A stretch of 21,988 bases of DNA. It comes from Bacteroidales bacterium. GTDB lineage: Bacteria > Bacteroidota > Bacteroidia > Bacteroidales > UBA12077. The position numbers and the translations under genes are program-made. Positions 1-6,184 of this stretch are shown here, one piece after another. The DNA lies in the NCBI GenBank assembly GCA_030156305.1, contig JASGMZ010000021.1, forward strand, positions 1 to 21,988. The letters run 5' to 3'. The notes under the pieces are model-generated. The model worked only from the letters and a program-made list of their open reading frames with translations, was not told the DNA's origin and did no database searches. Positions within the stretch are counted from its first letter, which is position 1. Every line of letters begins with the position of its first letter.

Positions 1-138
1 GGCTAAGTGCATTTGTTCCATTTGTTCGGGATGAAGGAATAATTTTCCACTTGCACTATATAAATATTGTGCTGTTAATAAGCCTGCAATTACCCATGCG
101 GCTATTTTTCTTGTTTTTGAAATTTCTGTTTTCATCAT
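1..138 (-). CDS. DoxX-like membrane protein, 3' part outside window
   Basis: Only the first 46 codons are visible; the gene runs off the left edge. It opens with a double ATG (codons at 138 and 135). The N-terminus is a short basic stretch (MKTEISKTRK) followed by a membrane segment (about residues 12-30, IAAWVIAGLLTAQYLYSASG) and then KLFLHPEQMEQM. A first helix ending in a small-residue SASGKL turn is typical of DoxX-like small four-helix proteins, which are often found beside NAD(P)H-FMN reductases and other redox genes in Bacteroidetes. It starts 40 bases after the methyltransferase stop, so it is probably the last visible gene of the same transcript. The family call rests on the N-terminus alone and is moderate; another small membrane protein remains possible. 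Confidence 0.6.
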   Translation of the reverse strand, partial: MMKTEISKTRKIAAWVIAGLLTAQYLYSASGKLFLHPEQMEQMHLA

Positions 139-178
139 GTTAAAATTTAAAGATTATTATTTGAAATTTAATTACGTA

Positions 179-769
179 TTATTTTCGGCCGATTAACCGG
201 ATTACTGATGCTTTTCCTGAATGCCCAATACTTTCATTTAGTTCAATCTCTTCTTCCCAAATTTTTATATCCGCACAAACTGTAAAATCAGAAAGCAACT
301 CTTCTTCTGAAAATAGCCTATCAATATTTTTCGGGCCGCCACTTGAATTGTGGATTTGTTTTTTACAAAAACCTTCTAAAATGATTGTTCCATTAGGTTT
401 TAAGAATTGCAACATTTTTTTATGATTGGCACTTCTTGTAAGGGAGTGTGCATAAATAAATGCAACGGCATCAAAGAAATTATTCGGGTAATCCGCTTCT
501 TCATAAGTACTCAATTGATAATTAATTTGTACATTATTTTCTTTTGCCCATTTTTCAGTTTTCTTCATTGCTTCAATACTGCTGTCAAAAGCAAAAACCT
601 CCCAACCCTTTTTTGCGGCAAAAACAGCATTTCTTCCTTCCCCTTCGGCAGGGAGAAGTATTGTGCCTGGAGTAAGCTTTAAAAGTTGCTGTTTGAAAAA
701 TTCATTGGGCATATTACCATATACAAAATCAGTTTGTGCATATCTTTTATTCCACATTTCCTTCATCAT
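179..769 (-). CDS. TehB-like class I SAM-dependent methyltransferase
   Basis: A 196-residue soluble protein with a Rossmann-type methyltransferase core. Motif I is the unusual LLPAEGEGRNA at about residues 38-48, the form seen in TehB/tellurite-resistance-like and thiopurine-methyltransferase-like enzymes. The acidic end of strand 2 is at Asp62 (VFAFDSS), and FFDAVAFIYAHS near residue 100 is the strand 4 region. The C-terminal GHSGKASVIRLIGRK is also usual for this group. Its start ATGATG overlaps the stop of the upstream dioxygenase gene by four bases (ATGA at 766-769), which indicates translational coupling. The family methylates small molecules, often toxic metalloids or thiols; the substrate here is unknown. 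Role as part of a detoxification string is inference. Confidence 0.88.
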   Translation of the reverse strand: MMKEMWNKRYAQTDFVYGNMPNEFFKQQLLKLTPGTILLPAEGEGRNAVFAAKKGWEVFAFDSSIEAMKKTEKWAKENNVQINYQLSTYEEADYPNNFFDAVAFIYAHSLTRSANHKKMLQFLKPNGTIILEGFCKKQIHNSSGGPKNIDRLFSEEELLSDFTVCADIKIWEEEIELNESIGHSGKASVIRLIGRK

Positions 770-1578
770 GAACCAAATTTAAATCCTGAAACATTTACCC
801 CCATTAATTTCCCCGAAAAGTCATTGCATCCTTTATCTTTTCCGGCTGCTCCGGCTATTATAAAAAGCGGCACCAAATGTTCACTACGAGGGTGACTATC
901 TAAAGCACCCGGTGCAGCCCTCCAATCTATTAATAATTTATTTCTTTTTTCAGCATCTGCTGTCGATATTGTGGTTGAAAGCCAATTATCAAATTGCTTG
1001 GAAACCTTTGATGCTTCTCCACTTCCCGACATAAAACCGCTCATATTATGATAGCTCATTCCCGAACCAATAATCAGTACATCCTGTTCGCGTAGTGGTT
1101 CGAGCGCTTTACCCATTGCCAAATGTGTTGCCGGGTCAAGCGAATGAACCAAAGATAGTTGTACAATAGGAATGTTGGCTTCAGGGAAGGTAATCATTAA
1201 TGGTACAAAGGTTCCATGGTCAAAACCACGATGATGTTCCCGTTTTGTTTTAAATCCGGAATTATTCAAAAGAGTTTCCACTTTTTCTGCCAATTGCGGA
1301 TGCCCCGGTGCATTCCATTTCAATTGGTAAGTAAACTCCGGAAAGCCATAATAATCATAATACATCGGAGGATTTTGTCCAAAATGTATGGTGGGCACAT
1401 TTTCTTCCCAGTGCGCTGAAATAAAAAGTATGGCTTTAATTTTCGAACGGTACTTCTGCCCCAATTCGGTAAGATACGTTCTTAAACCCCCATATCCCAC
1501 CGGGTCACCCATAGCATCGTCTATCACATGCCATGGGCCACCACCGTGAGGGATAAAATATACAGGTAATTTTTTCAT
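766..1578 (-). CDS. LigB/DODA-type extradiol ring-cleavage dioxygenase family (YgiD-like)
   Basis: A 270-residue protein of the class III extradiol dioxygenase family (LigB subunit; E. coli YgiD is a DOPA 4,5-dioxygenase). The N-terminus PVYFIPHGGGPW supplies His11; SAHWEE supplies His56; HHRGFDHGTFVPL holds His121; SYHNM holds His177; and SEHLVPLFIIAGA supplies His234. His11, His56 and His234 match the expected metal ligands, and the others the active-site histidines of YgiD-like proteins. Length is as expected. It sits 10 bases after the FMN reductase gene stop and overlaps the methyltransferase start, so it is in the middle of a polycistronic unit. Members act on catechol-like aromatics, but many bacterial homologues have no defined substrate, so only the family is secure. 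Confidence 0.9.
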   Translation of the reverse strand: MKKLPVYFIPHGGGPWHVIDDAMGDPVGYGGLRTYLTELGQKYRSKIKAILFISAHWEENVPTIHFGQNPPMYYDYYGFPEFTYQLKWNAPGHPQLAEKVETLLNNSGFKTKREHHRGFDHGTFVPLMITFPEANIPIVQLSLVHSLDPATHLAMGKALEPLREQDVLIIGSGMSYHNMSGFMSGSGEASKVSKQFDNWLSTTISTADAEKRNKLLIDWRAAPGALDSHPRSEHLVPLFIIAGAAGKDKGCNDFSGKLMGVNVSGFKFGS

Positions 1579-1588
1579 AAATCTGTAA

Positions 1589-2146
1589 TTATTCTCTCAG
1601 TGTTTTTAAAGCTTTTCCCCAGCTATTCAATTGGCCTAACATTGTTTTTAAGTTGTCAGCATGTAATGGTGCAGGTTTAAAAACACTAAAATTTTCGAAA
1701 TCGGTAAACAATGACAGCAATACCTGAGTGCGAACATGAGCTACTTGAAATTCACTCAAAACCAGCCGAAGGTGTTCCACAGCTCTTGCACCACCTGCAG
1801 AACCATAGCTTACAAAACCGGCCGCTTTATTGTTCCATTCAGCATACAAATAGTCCAATGCATTTTTTAAGGCACCGGGTATAGAATGGTTGTATTCTCC
1901 GTTTACAAATATAAAAGCATCGAGCGATTTAATTTTTTCAGCCCAGGCTTTTGTATGTTCATTCGAATATTGTCCAAAGGAAGCCGGATAAGCTTCATCA
2001 AGCAAAGGTAAATTGTAGTCTTTTAGGTCAACTAATTCATATTCTGCATCATTCCTTTTTGATGCAAAATCATATACCCATTTAGCAACTTGTTCAGCGT
2101 TGCGCCCAGGCCGGGTACTACCTATAATAATTCCAATTTTTAGCAT
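1589..2146 (-). CDS. NADPH-dependent FMN reductase family protein
   Basis: A flavodoxin-fold reductase of about 185 residues. The phosphate-binding loop GSTRPGRNAEQVAKWV follows the first strand (LKIGIII), and FVNGEYNHSIPGALKNALDY is the family's FMN-contacting second signature. GFVSYGSAGGARAVEHLR is the third typical block. It would transfer electrons from NAD(P)H to FMN, quinones, azo compounds or metals. Two in-frame ATGs are close together (2152 and 2146). The purine-rich AAAGGAG ends two bases before the first and eight before the second, so I prefer 2146. Downstream come the dioxygenase and methyltransferase genes. The upstream 180 bases hold two inverted repeats that separate it from the membrane protein gene. 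Confidence 0.9.
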   Translation of the reverse strand: MLKIGIIIGSTRPGRNAEQVAKWVYDFASKRNDAEYELVDLKDYNLPLLDEAYPASFGQYSNEHTKAWAEKIKSLDAFIFVNGEYNHSIPGALKNALDYLYAEWNNKAAGFVSYGSAGGARAVEHLRLVLSEFQVAHVRTQVLLSLFTDFENFSVFKPAPLHADNLKTMLGQLNSWGKALKTLRE

Positions 2147-2180
2147 AGTCATATCTCCTTTATTTATTTGTTTTTAATAT

Positions 2181-2220
2181 AAGTTAAGCGATACGAGTTA
2201 TGCGAAGTATCGCTTAACTT
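2181..2220. repeat. Perfect 14-bp inverted repeat in intergenic space
   Basis: AAGTTAAGCGATAC (2181-2194) is the exact reverse complement of 2207-2220, with a 12-base loop. There is no T-tract on either side, so it does not look like a simple intrinsic terminator. It lies 30-70 bases upstream of the FMN reductase start and could be an operator, an RNA processing stem or part of a small repeat element. Confidence 0.75.
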
Positions 2221-2222
2221 AG

Positions 2223-2315
2223 AGTTAATCCCGATTTAGAAAATATTGGCTTTCACCAATTATGTTAATGAAAGCCTTGCATTTTCTAAATTCCCTATCA
2301 AAATCGGGATTAGCT
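2223..2315. repeat. 93-base nested, imperfect inverted repeat
   Basis: Three stems stack inside each other. The outer stem pairs 2223-2237 (core TAATCCCGATTT) with 2301-2315 (core AAATCGGGATTA), with one G-T at 2225/2313. The middle stem pairs TTTAGAAAAT at 2235-2244 (sharing three bases with the outer arm) with 2281-2290. The inner stem pairs GGCTTTCA (2248-2255) with TGAAAGCC (2269-2276). The right side carries an extra unpaired block of about ten bases. This could be a small non-autonomous element or a structured RNA in the transcript between the membrane protein and the FMN reductase. Confidence 0.65.
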
Positions 2316-2330
2316 GTTGAGCAGAATCGC

Positions 2331-2561
2331 TCATTTTGTTTTTAATTTATTTTCTAATTCATCCAACCTGTCGTTTGCCATGTGAACCATCATCGTTACC
2401 CGTACAAATGGCAGTGCTAACAATAAGAGCGCAAATGAGGTTATTAACTCAAACCAATTGAAGTTTATAATATTAACAATTACTCCAATTAAACCAATTA
2501 AGGCAGCAATGATTCCACCCGGAATACCAAGCGGACATCTTAGTTTTTTCTTTTCTTCCAT
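2331..2561 (-). CDS. Small two-helix membrane protein, function unknown
   Basis: A 76-residue protein with a charged N-terminus (MEEKKKLRCPLG), two predicted membrane segments (about residues 14-34, GGIIAALIGLIGVIVNIINF, and 37-54, FELITSFALLLLALPFVRV) and a polar, coiled C-terminal tail (HMANDRLDELENKLKTK). I do not recognise a named family. It starts 11 bases after the stop of the thioredoxin-like gene and is very likely co-transcribed with it. The pairing of a small CPNC thiol protein with a small membrane protein suggests a shared redox or metal-related job at the membrane, but that is inference from position only. Confidence 0.75.
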   Translation of the reverse strand: MEEKKKLRCPLGIPGGIIAALIGLIGVIVNIINFNWFELITSFALLLLALPFVRVTMMVHMANDRLDELENKLKTK

Positions 2562-2572
2562 AATTCTAAAAT

Positions 2573-2851
2573 TTAATGATTTATAAAACGATTTAAGGTA
2601 TTAATTAATTCTTCCTTTTTGGGGACACTTCGAAAAGTTATTTTATTATCAATGAGAAGGGTCGGAACTGAATAAATTCCTAATTTCATTGTTCTAACCA
2701 TTCCCATAGGCGAATTAGCAAGGCTTTGTTTAAATTGAAACTTGTTACCATATTGGGGCAGTACTTCATCCAACATTCTTTTCAATATTTTGCAATTTGG
2801 GCAAGTAAGCGTATAAAACATTTCTATAGTAACAGTGCTTTTGTCATTCAT
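2573..2851 (-). CDS. Small thioredoxin-fold protein with CPNC motif
   Basis: A thioredoxin/glutaredoxin-like protein of about 92 residues. After the first strand (VTIEMFYT) comes the redox motif CPNC, then a long helix (KILKRMLDEVL), and SVPTLLIDNK with the cis-proline strand typical of the fold. This is the minimal thioredoxin size, similar to redox-active small disulfide proteins. There is no signal peptide, so it is likely cytoplasmic. The reading frame can be extended to an ATG at 2878, but that ATG would overlap the predicted -7 promoter element at 2876-2883. I therefore prefer the ATG at 2851 (MNDKSTVT), with 2857 as the alternative. It is the first gene of the leftward string. Partner proteins are unknown. 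Confidence 0.85.
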   Translation of the reverse strand: MNDKSTVTIEMFYTLTCPNCKILKRMLDEVLPQYGNKFQFKQSLANSPMGMVRTMKLGIYSVPTLLIDNKITFRSVPKKEELINTLNRFINH

Positions 2852-2875
2852 ACACATTTCATTTATAATTCTGTA

Positions 2876-2910
2876 CAAATATATGTAGAAACATTATATG
2901 TTGCAACAAA
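2876..2910 (-). promoter_or_regulatory. Bacteroidetes-type promoter of the leftward redox gene string, with palindrome
   Basis: Read on the minus strand, TATATTTG (2883-2876) fits the Bacteroidetes -7 consensus TAnnTTTG, and a TTTGTTG (2910-2904) lies about 20 bases upstream as the -33 element. The -33 region coincides with a perfect 10-base palindrome TGTTGCAACA (2899-2908), which could be an operator. This placement argues for a start codon of the first gene downstream of 2870. Confidence 0.6.
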
Positions 2911-3003
2911 TATATAAAAAAATTTCAAAAAAGTTCAAATCAACGAATCAACGGATTGTAAAAACCCAAAATCAATGAAAAATCACTAACTTAATTTGCA
3001 GTT

Positions 3004-3158
3004 TGTGGTATTGTTTGCTATGGTGGTAATGGTGGTGATATGAGGTCATGACTGTCAGACAAGAGTCTGACGGTACGACCGAAACGTAGGTTGAAACGAG
3101 ATTCTACTGTTTCGAATCCGCACGAACCCAGCCATACCTTATACCACGTGTTGGCAGC
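3004..3158. repeat. Structured noncoding element with multi-hairpin fold
   Basis: This stretch has no gene. Its ends pair (GTGGTAT at 3005-3011 with ATACCAC at 3141-3147). Inside are a hairpin around GTCAGAC/GTCTGAC (3053-3070) and another pairing CGAAAC-GTAG (about 3079-3088) with CTAC-T-GTTTCG (about 3105-3115). The right end carries, on the minus strand, GCTGCCAAC (3158-3150); a near-identical GCTGCTAAC occurs on the plus strand at 4569-4577. Such ends recall repeats that edge accessory genes in Bacteroidetes, but I cannot name the family. The remaining bases of 2911-3365 show no gene. Confidence 0.5.
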
Positions 3159-3228
3159 TGCCCAATATTATTGTACGTCTTCTTAAAAAACAGATAAATA
3201 TTTATCCATAATCTTTCTAACCTGACTG

Positions 3229-3270
3229 GGAAAATCAAAGGTTATTACTAATTTAACCTTTAATTTTTCC
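3229..3270 (-). terminator. Possible terminator of the rubrerythrin unit
   Basis: AAAGGTTA (3237-3244) pairs with TAACCTTT (3254-3261), and the flanking GGAAAA (3229-3234) pairs with TTTTCC (3265-3270), giving an interrupted stem of about 14 pairs with a 9-base loop. It lies about 95 bases beyond the rubrerythrin stop. The U-tract on the minus strand is short, so this is a moderate call. Confidence 0.4.
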
Positions 3271-3365
3271 TACGTCAATAGCATTATTCATAAACTTTAT
3301 GTATAATGCAGGCTAAATATGCTTAGTTTATGGAAATAGAACAATATAAAAAAAGTCTCAATATC

Positions 3366-3989
3366 TTAATTAAAATTGAAAAACTTTTCCTTGTCTGTTT
3401 GGCAGAATGAACATTTGTCATCCACATTTGCTATGTTATAAGTATTACCACAAGTAGGGCAAACTGCATATCCTATTGGCAAATTACTTTCCGAACCAGC
3501 ATTTAAGGCGCTCAATGCTTTGGAATAGAAATTATTATGTTTCTTTTCAGTATCCAAGGCCCAGTTAAATGATTTTTCAGCTTGTTCAACATTTTCTGCT
3601 TTTGCATCAGCAAGAAATTGAGGATACATTGTAGTTACTTCATAAGATTCCCCATCTATAGCTGCTTGTAAGTTCTCTGCGGTTGTTTTAACCTCAAATT
3701 CCGGTGTAAAATCTTCCATAGTTTCCCCTAATTCTTCCAAAACTTTTTTATGATTGGAAGCATGTATTGCTTCCGCTTTTGAAGCGGCATCAAAAAGAAT
3801 AGCAATAGTATCACAACCTTCTTCTCTTGCTTTTTCAGCAAAGGCTGCATACTTTTTACTTGCTGTAGTTTCTCCTATGATACCTTCTTTGAGGTTCTCG
3901 ACTGTTTTAACGGGTTTTTGTTGATTACAAGCTGTAAAAGCTATCAAACTTGTGATAGCAAATAATAGAATTAAATTTTTTGTTTTCAT
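3366..3989 (-). CDS. Rubrerythrin with lipoprotein signal peptide
   Basis: A 207-residue rubrerythrin: a diiron peroxidase that reduces hydrogen peroxide in anaerobes. Residues 1-20 form a lipoprotein signal ending in the lipobox FTAC with Cys21, so the protein should be exported and lipid-anchored, unlike the usual cytoplasmic rubrerythrin. The diiron four-helix domain shows Glu40 (GIIGETTASKKY), Glu73 and His76 (KAEAIHASNH), Glu114 and Glu117 (GESYEVTTMYP), and Glu148 and His151 (DTEKKH). The C-terminal rubredoxin-like iron site is complete: Cys177/Cys180 (CPTCG) and Cys193/Cys196 (CSFC). All expected metal ligands are thus present. It follows the DUF2231 membrane protein gene by 25 bases, so the two are probably co-transcribed. 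How electrons reach an exported rubrerythrin is the open question. Confidence 0.92.
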   Translation of the reverse strand: MKTKNLILLFAITSLIAFTACNQQKPVKTVENLKEGIIGETTASKKYAAFAEKAREEGCDTIAILFDAASKAEAIHASNHKKVLEELGETMEDFTPEFEVKTTAENLQAAIDGESYEVTTMYPQFLADAKAENVEQAEKSFNWALDTEKKHNNFYSKALSALNAGSESNLPIGYAVCPTCGNTYNIANVDDKCSFCQTDKEKFFNFN

Positions 3990-4014
3990 TGTTTTTTAAA
4001 TTTATAATTAATTA

Positions 4015-4443
4015 TTAAAGTGGCATCATATAGTTATAAACTAGCGTTCCACCAAAGAAACCTGTTACGCTAACGGATATTGCTGCAAGTCCATACAGAA
4101 CAAATGCAATCCATTTTAAATTTGAGTTTTCTTTCTTTTTAACGAGCAAATAAATTCTCAAAATAGACGTAAGAATTACTAAACTTAAGGTAATCCAGGC
4201 AAAATGCTCATGAGTTTCCATAATGTCGCCAGCAGAACCTGTCAATTCAGAGGTGAAAAAAACACCTGTAAGCAAAGCAACAATTGCTGATAATGCACCT
4301 ACTATCAGTAAGTAAAATCCAGTCTTTGATAAACAAACTTCTTTTTTAAAAATTAAAGAAGCTAAATCGGCAATAAATCCAAGAACAATTATAGCTATTG
4401 GAAAGTGCACTATCATTGGGTGTAAATGGCTTAATGATATCAT
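4015..4443 (-). CDS. DUF2231 family four-helix membrane protein
   Basis: A 142-residue integral membrane protein. The N-terminal HLHPMIVHFPIAIIVLGF (about residues 6-23) is the DUF2231 signature, with paired histidines at the start of the first helix. Further helices lie at about 41-63 (FYLLIVGALSAIVALLTGVFF), 83-102 (WITLSLVILTSILRIYLLV) and 110-133 (WIAFVLYGLAAISVSVTGFFGG). A histidine-containing loop (METHEHFAWI) precedes the third helix. DUF2231 proteins often occur with redox or cytochrome-type partners; possible haem or quinone contact through the histidines is inference. It is the first gene of a two-gene unit with the exported rubrerythrin and could be that enzyme's membrane partner. 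Confidence 0.85.
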   Translation of the reverse strand: MISLSHLHPMIVHFPIAIIVLGFIADLASLIFKKEVCLSKTGFYLLIVGALSAIVALLTGVFFTSELTGSAGDIMETHEHFAWITLSLVILTSILRIYLLVKKKENSNLKWIAFVLYGLAAISVSVTGFFGGTLVYNYMMPL

Positions 4444-4560
4444 ATGTTTAAATTTTGATTGATATAAAATTATTCATTTTTTTGCATATTAATAAATTTA
4501 TTTGAGTTTTTTTTAATATTTCATTTTTTTATGTCAAATCAATAACAAATTCTTGACTCT

Positions 4561-4700
4561 ATAGGGTTGCTGCTAACGGTAAGTATATGCAAAGTAGGCG
4601 ATTGCGGGCTTAAAACTTATCAAGCTATTACAATTTTGAAATGGGCTACAACCCTTGAATTTACTAATATATCGCCCATTTTGTATATACATTGATACCC
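4561..4700. repeat. Noncoding stretch with GCTGCTAAC-type end motif and hairpin
   Basis: There is no gene here. GCTGCTAAC at 4569-4577 followed by GGTAAGTATATGC mirrors the element at 3150-3158 on the other strand. Further right AAATGGGC (4639-4646) pairs with GCCCATTT (4674-4681). The stretch lies just beyond the 3' end of the 4712-5655 gene pair. Between 4444 and 4560 the DNA is very AT-rich; I see no convincing promoter element for the DUF2231 gene there. Confidence 0.4.
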
Positions 4701-4711
4701 ATTGGGCATTA

Positions 4712-5170
4712 TTACAATATCCATGCATCTTTTCTATATTTTTCCTTCATTCTATCCCAAAATCCGTTACTCCAGTCCATAGCGACTGCTGGTTGCCAAT
4801 CATGCGAAAAGTCTTTAAAAACGGCATCGACCATTTTACCTCCAAATCCTTTCTTTGGTGAATTTATGTCAAAGAAATTAATTATTTTGTATTCTGTGCT
4901 GTAAATAATCTGAATGCCGATAGCTGTTTCATGGTTCATGGTCGTAATAGGCACTTTTGGTCTGTTTGGGTAGTTTTCACTTGAAGCAGCTATAGTCTCG
5001 TCACAAATCCTGACATATTTTATAAAATCCAAATCAGCTAGTCGAGTTGCCATTTTTACTATCTCATCAGGCAGTTTCTTTACTCTTGATATTACCCAAA
5101 TTTGTGTTCCCTTCTCATTATAAGGTTCAAATACTTTTACGAATTCCTTTTTAGTCAGCCATTTATGCAT
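4712..5170 (-). CDS. Unrecognised 152-residue protein, weak acetyltransferase-like character
   Basis: I do not recognise this family. From ATG at 5170 the protein starts MHKWLTKKEFVKVFEPYN; a longer GTG-initiated form from 5182 is possible, but the ATG makes a one-base TAATG overlap with the upstream stop and is preferred. The second half reads IIYSTEYKIINFFDINSPKKGFGGKMVDAVFKDF, then NGFWDRMKEKYRKDAW. The strand-turn-G-x-G-helix layout followed by a short NGFW block resembles the acetyl-CoA site and C-terminus of GNAT acetyltransferases, but I would not call it on this alone. It has no signal peptide or membrane segment. Translational coupling to the SEC-C protein suggests they work together. 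Confidence 0.7.
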   Translation of the reverse strand: MHKWLTKKEFVKVFEPYNEKGTQIWVISRVKKLPDEIVKMATRLADLDFIKYVRICDETIAASSENYPNRPKVPITTMNHETAIGIQIIYSTEYKIINFFDINSPKKGFGGKMVDAVFKDFSHDWQPAVAMDWSNGFWDRMKEKYRKDAWIL

Positions 5171-5655
5171 TATCCGCAACACTTTTTATATTTCTTTCCA
5201 CTACCGCATGGGCATGGTTCATTTCTGCCGATTTTCTTATCATTTATAATAGTTGTGTTATTCAAATCAGGTAAAAAATGAACTAATGGCACAGGATTTT
5301 CTTCAATCCCAATTTCAAGATGCCTCTTTTCTTCAGGAATAGCATTGAAATTAACAATTCCAGCAATCAAATATCTCAGGTTTTCGTCTCCTTTAATACC
5401 AAGTCTTGCCGCTTGTTCAATCTTATCAGAATCAAAAACAACAACAGGACATGATTTGCAAAAATAACTACCTGTCAGATTACTCATAAACTCGCCCTCA
5501 TCGGTATCAGATTTTGCAGCAATAATCACGGTACAATTATACTTTATCAATGGTAATCCACATTCTGGACAAGAAGTCAATCCACAATCCTCACTGTAAT
5601 ATCTTCTTCTCGGTATTGATAAATCAAATTTATGTTTAAAATCTTCTGTCATCAT
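5170..5655 (-). CDS. SEC-C motif zinc-binding protein
   Basis: A 161-residue protein ending in a textbook SEC-C motif (IGRNEPCPCGSGKKYKKCCG), a small zinc-binding tail first known from SecA and common on uncharacterised bacterial proteins. Before it, CPEC (about residues 29-32) and CKSC (about residues 66-69) form a probable second four-cysteine zinc site. The middle part (YLIAGIVNFNAIPEEKRHLEIGI) is unfamiliar. Its stop overlaps the start of the following gene by one base. The pair stands alone between noncoding repeats, which suggests an accessory two-gene cassette. The motif call is firm and the function unknown; binding of protein or ribosome partners through the SEC-C tail is only a possibility. 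Confidence 0.85.
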   Translation of the reverse strand: MMTEDFKHKFDLSIPRRRYYSEDCGLTSCPECGLPLIKYNCTVIIAAKSDTDEGEFMSNLTGSYFCKSCPVVVFDSDKIEQAARLGIKGDENLRYLIAGIVNFNAIPEEKRHLEIGIEENPVPLVHFLPDLNNTTIINDKKIGRNEPCPCGSGKKYKKCCG

Positions 5656-5716
5656 ATTTTATTTAATGCCCTATCCTCTCTTACCCTTTTTTGTAAATAA
5701 TTTATACCAATTCATT

Positions 5717-5758
5717 TATGACGCTTATCCATCCTAATTTAGAGTGATAAGCGTCATA
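5717..5758. repeat. Perfect 13-bp inverted repeat
   Basis: TATGACGCTTATC (5717-5729) is the reverse complement of 5746-5758, with a 16-base loop. It sits about 60 bases upstream of the SEC-C gene start. It could be an operator, or a transcript hairpin in the leader of that gene. Confidence 0.65.
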
Positions 5759-5850
5759 CTGTTGGTTTTTATTTTTCTAAAATTAAAAAAATTTTCACAA
5801 TATTAAAAGTTAGTTCCCATTCCATAAAAAATTACCACTTCTTTTTTTAT

Positions 5851-5882
5851 TTGCATATTCCAAAAATTTGTTGTTATATTTG
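5851..5882 (+). promoter_or_regulatory. Promoter of the methionine operon
   Basis: TATATTTG at 5875-5882 fits the Bacteroidetes -7 consensus TAnnTTTG, and TTG at 5851-5853 is a plausible -33 element at 21 bases spacing. Transcription would begin near 5888, about 25 bases before the riboswitch P1 helix, which is the geometry expected for a riboswitch-controlled leader. Confidence 0.65.
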
Positions 5883-5912
5883 TACCAACATTTCAAACAT
5901 CCTTCACCAAGG

Positions 5913-6063
5913 GCGTTTGATTTATATAGAAGAGGGGAGAGATTAGGCTCGGTGAACCTCTGGCAACCCTCTGCAAACCGCAGAAAAGGTGCCAATACCT
6001 AACCCAAATCCCGTTTCGGCAGTTGCCGTTAGTTTTTAGGGAGGGAAATTATAAACTAAACGC
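5913..6063 (+). ncRNA. SAM-I (S-box) riboswitch
   Basis: This leader aptamer binds S-adenosylmethionine and turns down the methionine genes that follow. P1 is long: GCGTTT and TTTATA (5913-5918, 5921-5926) pair with TATAAA and AAACGC (6050-6055, 6058-6063), separated by a two-base mismatch. P2 pairs GAGG (5932-5935) with CCTC (5957-5960) around a GGCTCGGTGAA loop. The conserved GGCAACC is at 5962-5968. P3 includes CTGC/GCAG (5971-5974, 5980-5983). The conserved GGTGCCAATACC follows at 5988-5999, and a P4 hairpin CGGC-AGTT-GCCG is at 6017-6028. There is no obvious terminator directly after P1; the next element is a possible leader peptide ATG eight bases further on. Confidence 0.9.
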
Positions 6064-6070
6064 AAAAATC

Positions 6071-6184
6071 ATGAAAAGTAAATTTTTTTGTACTATTAGT
6101 TATTCCTTACCGGGTTTTGTAATTGTCAATCATTTTTGGTTTAACAATTTTACGATGCCGCTTTTGCCTATGTGCATGCGTTAG
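6071..6184 (+). CDS. Possible 37-codon leader peptide of the methionine operon
   Basis: An open frame from ATG at 6071 to TAG at 6182-6184 lies between the SAM riboswitch and aspartokinase, and is too short for usual gene calling. The peptide is hydrophobic and starts MKSKFFCTISYS. Its end, TMPLLPMCMR, holds three methionines and one cysteine in the last nine residues. The left arm of the 6163-6239 hairpin is made of its last codons. Its ATG is eight bases after the 3' strand of riboswitch P1, so riboswitch folding could control its translation. This is the layout of a peptide that senses charged Met-tRNA by ribosome stalling, but a chance open frame cannot be excluded. It matches no protein I know. 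Confidence 0.4.
   Translation: MKSKFFCTISYSLPGFVIVNHFWFNNFTMPLLPMCMR

Noticed and set aside
3053..3130. A tRNA-like or T-arm-like sequence (TTCGAATCC near 3112)
   Set aside because: The flanking bases do not form a T stem, and no acceptor or anticodon stem can be built around it.
5810..5995. A 61-residue minus-strand frame across the promoter and riboswitch
   Set aside because: It runs antisense through the conserved SAM-I core, so its openness is incidental.
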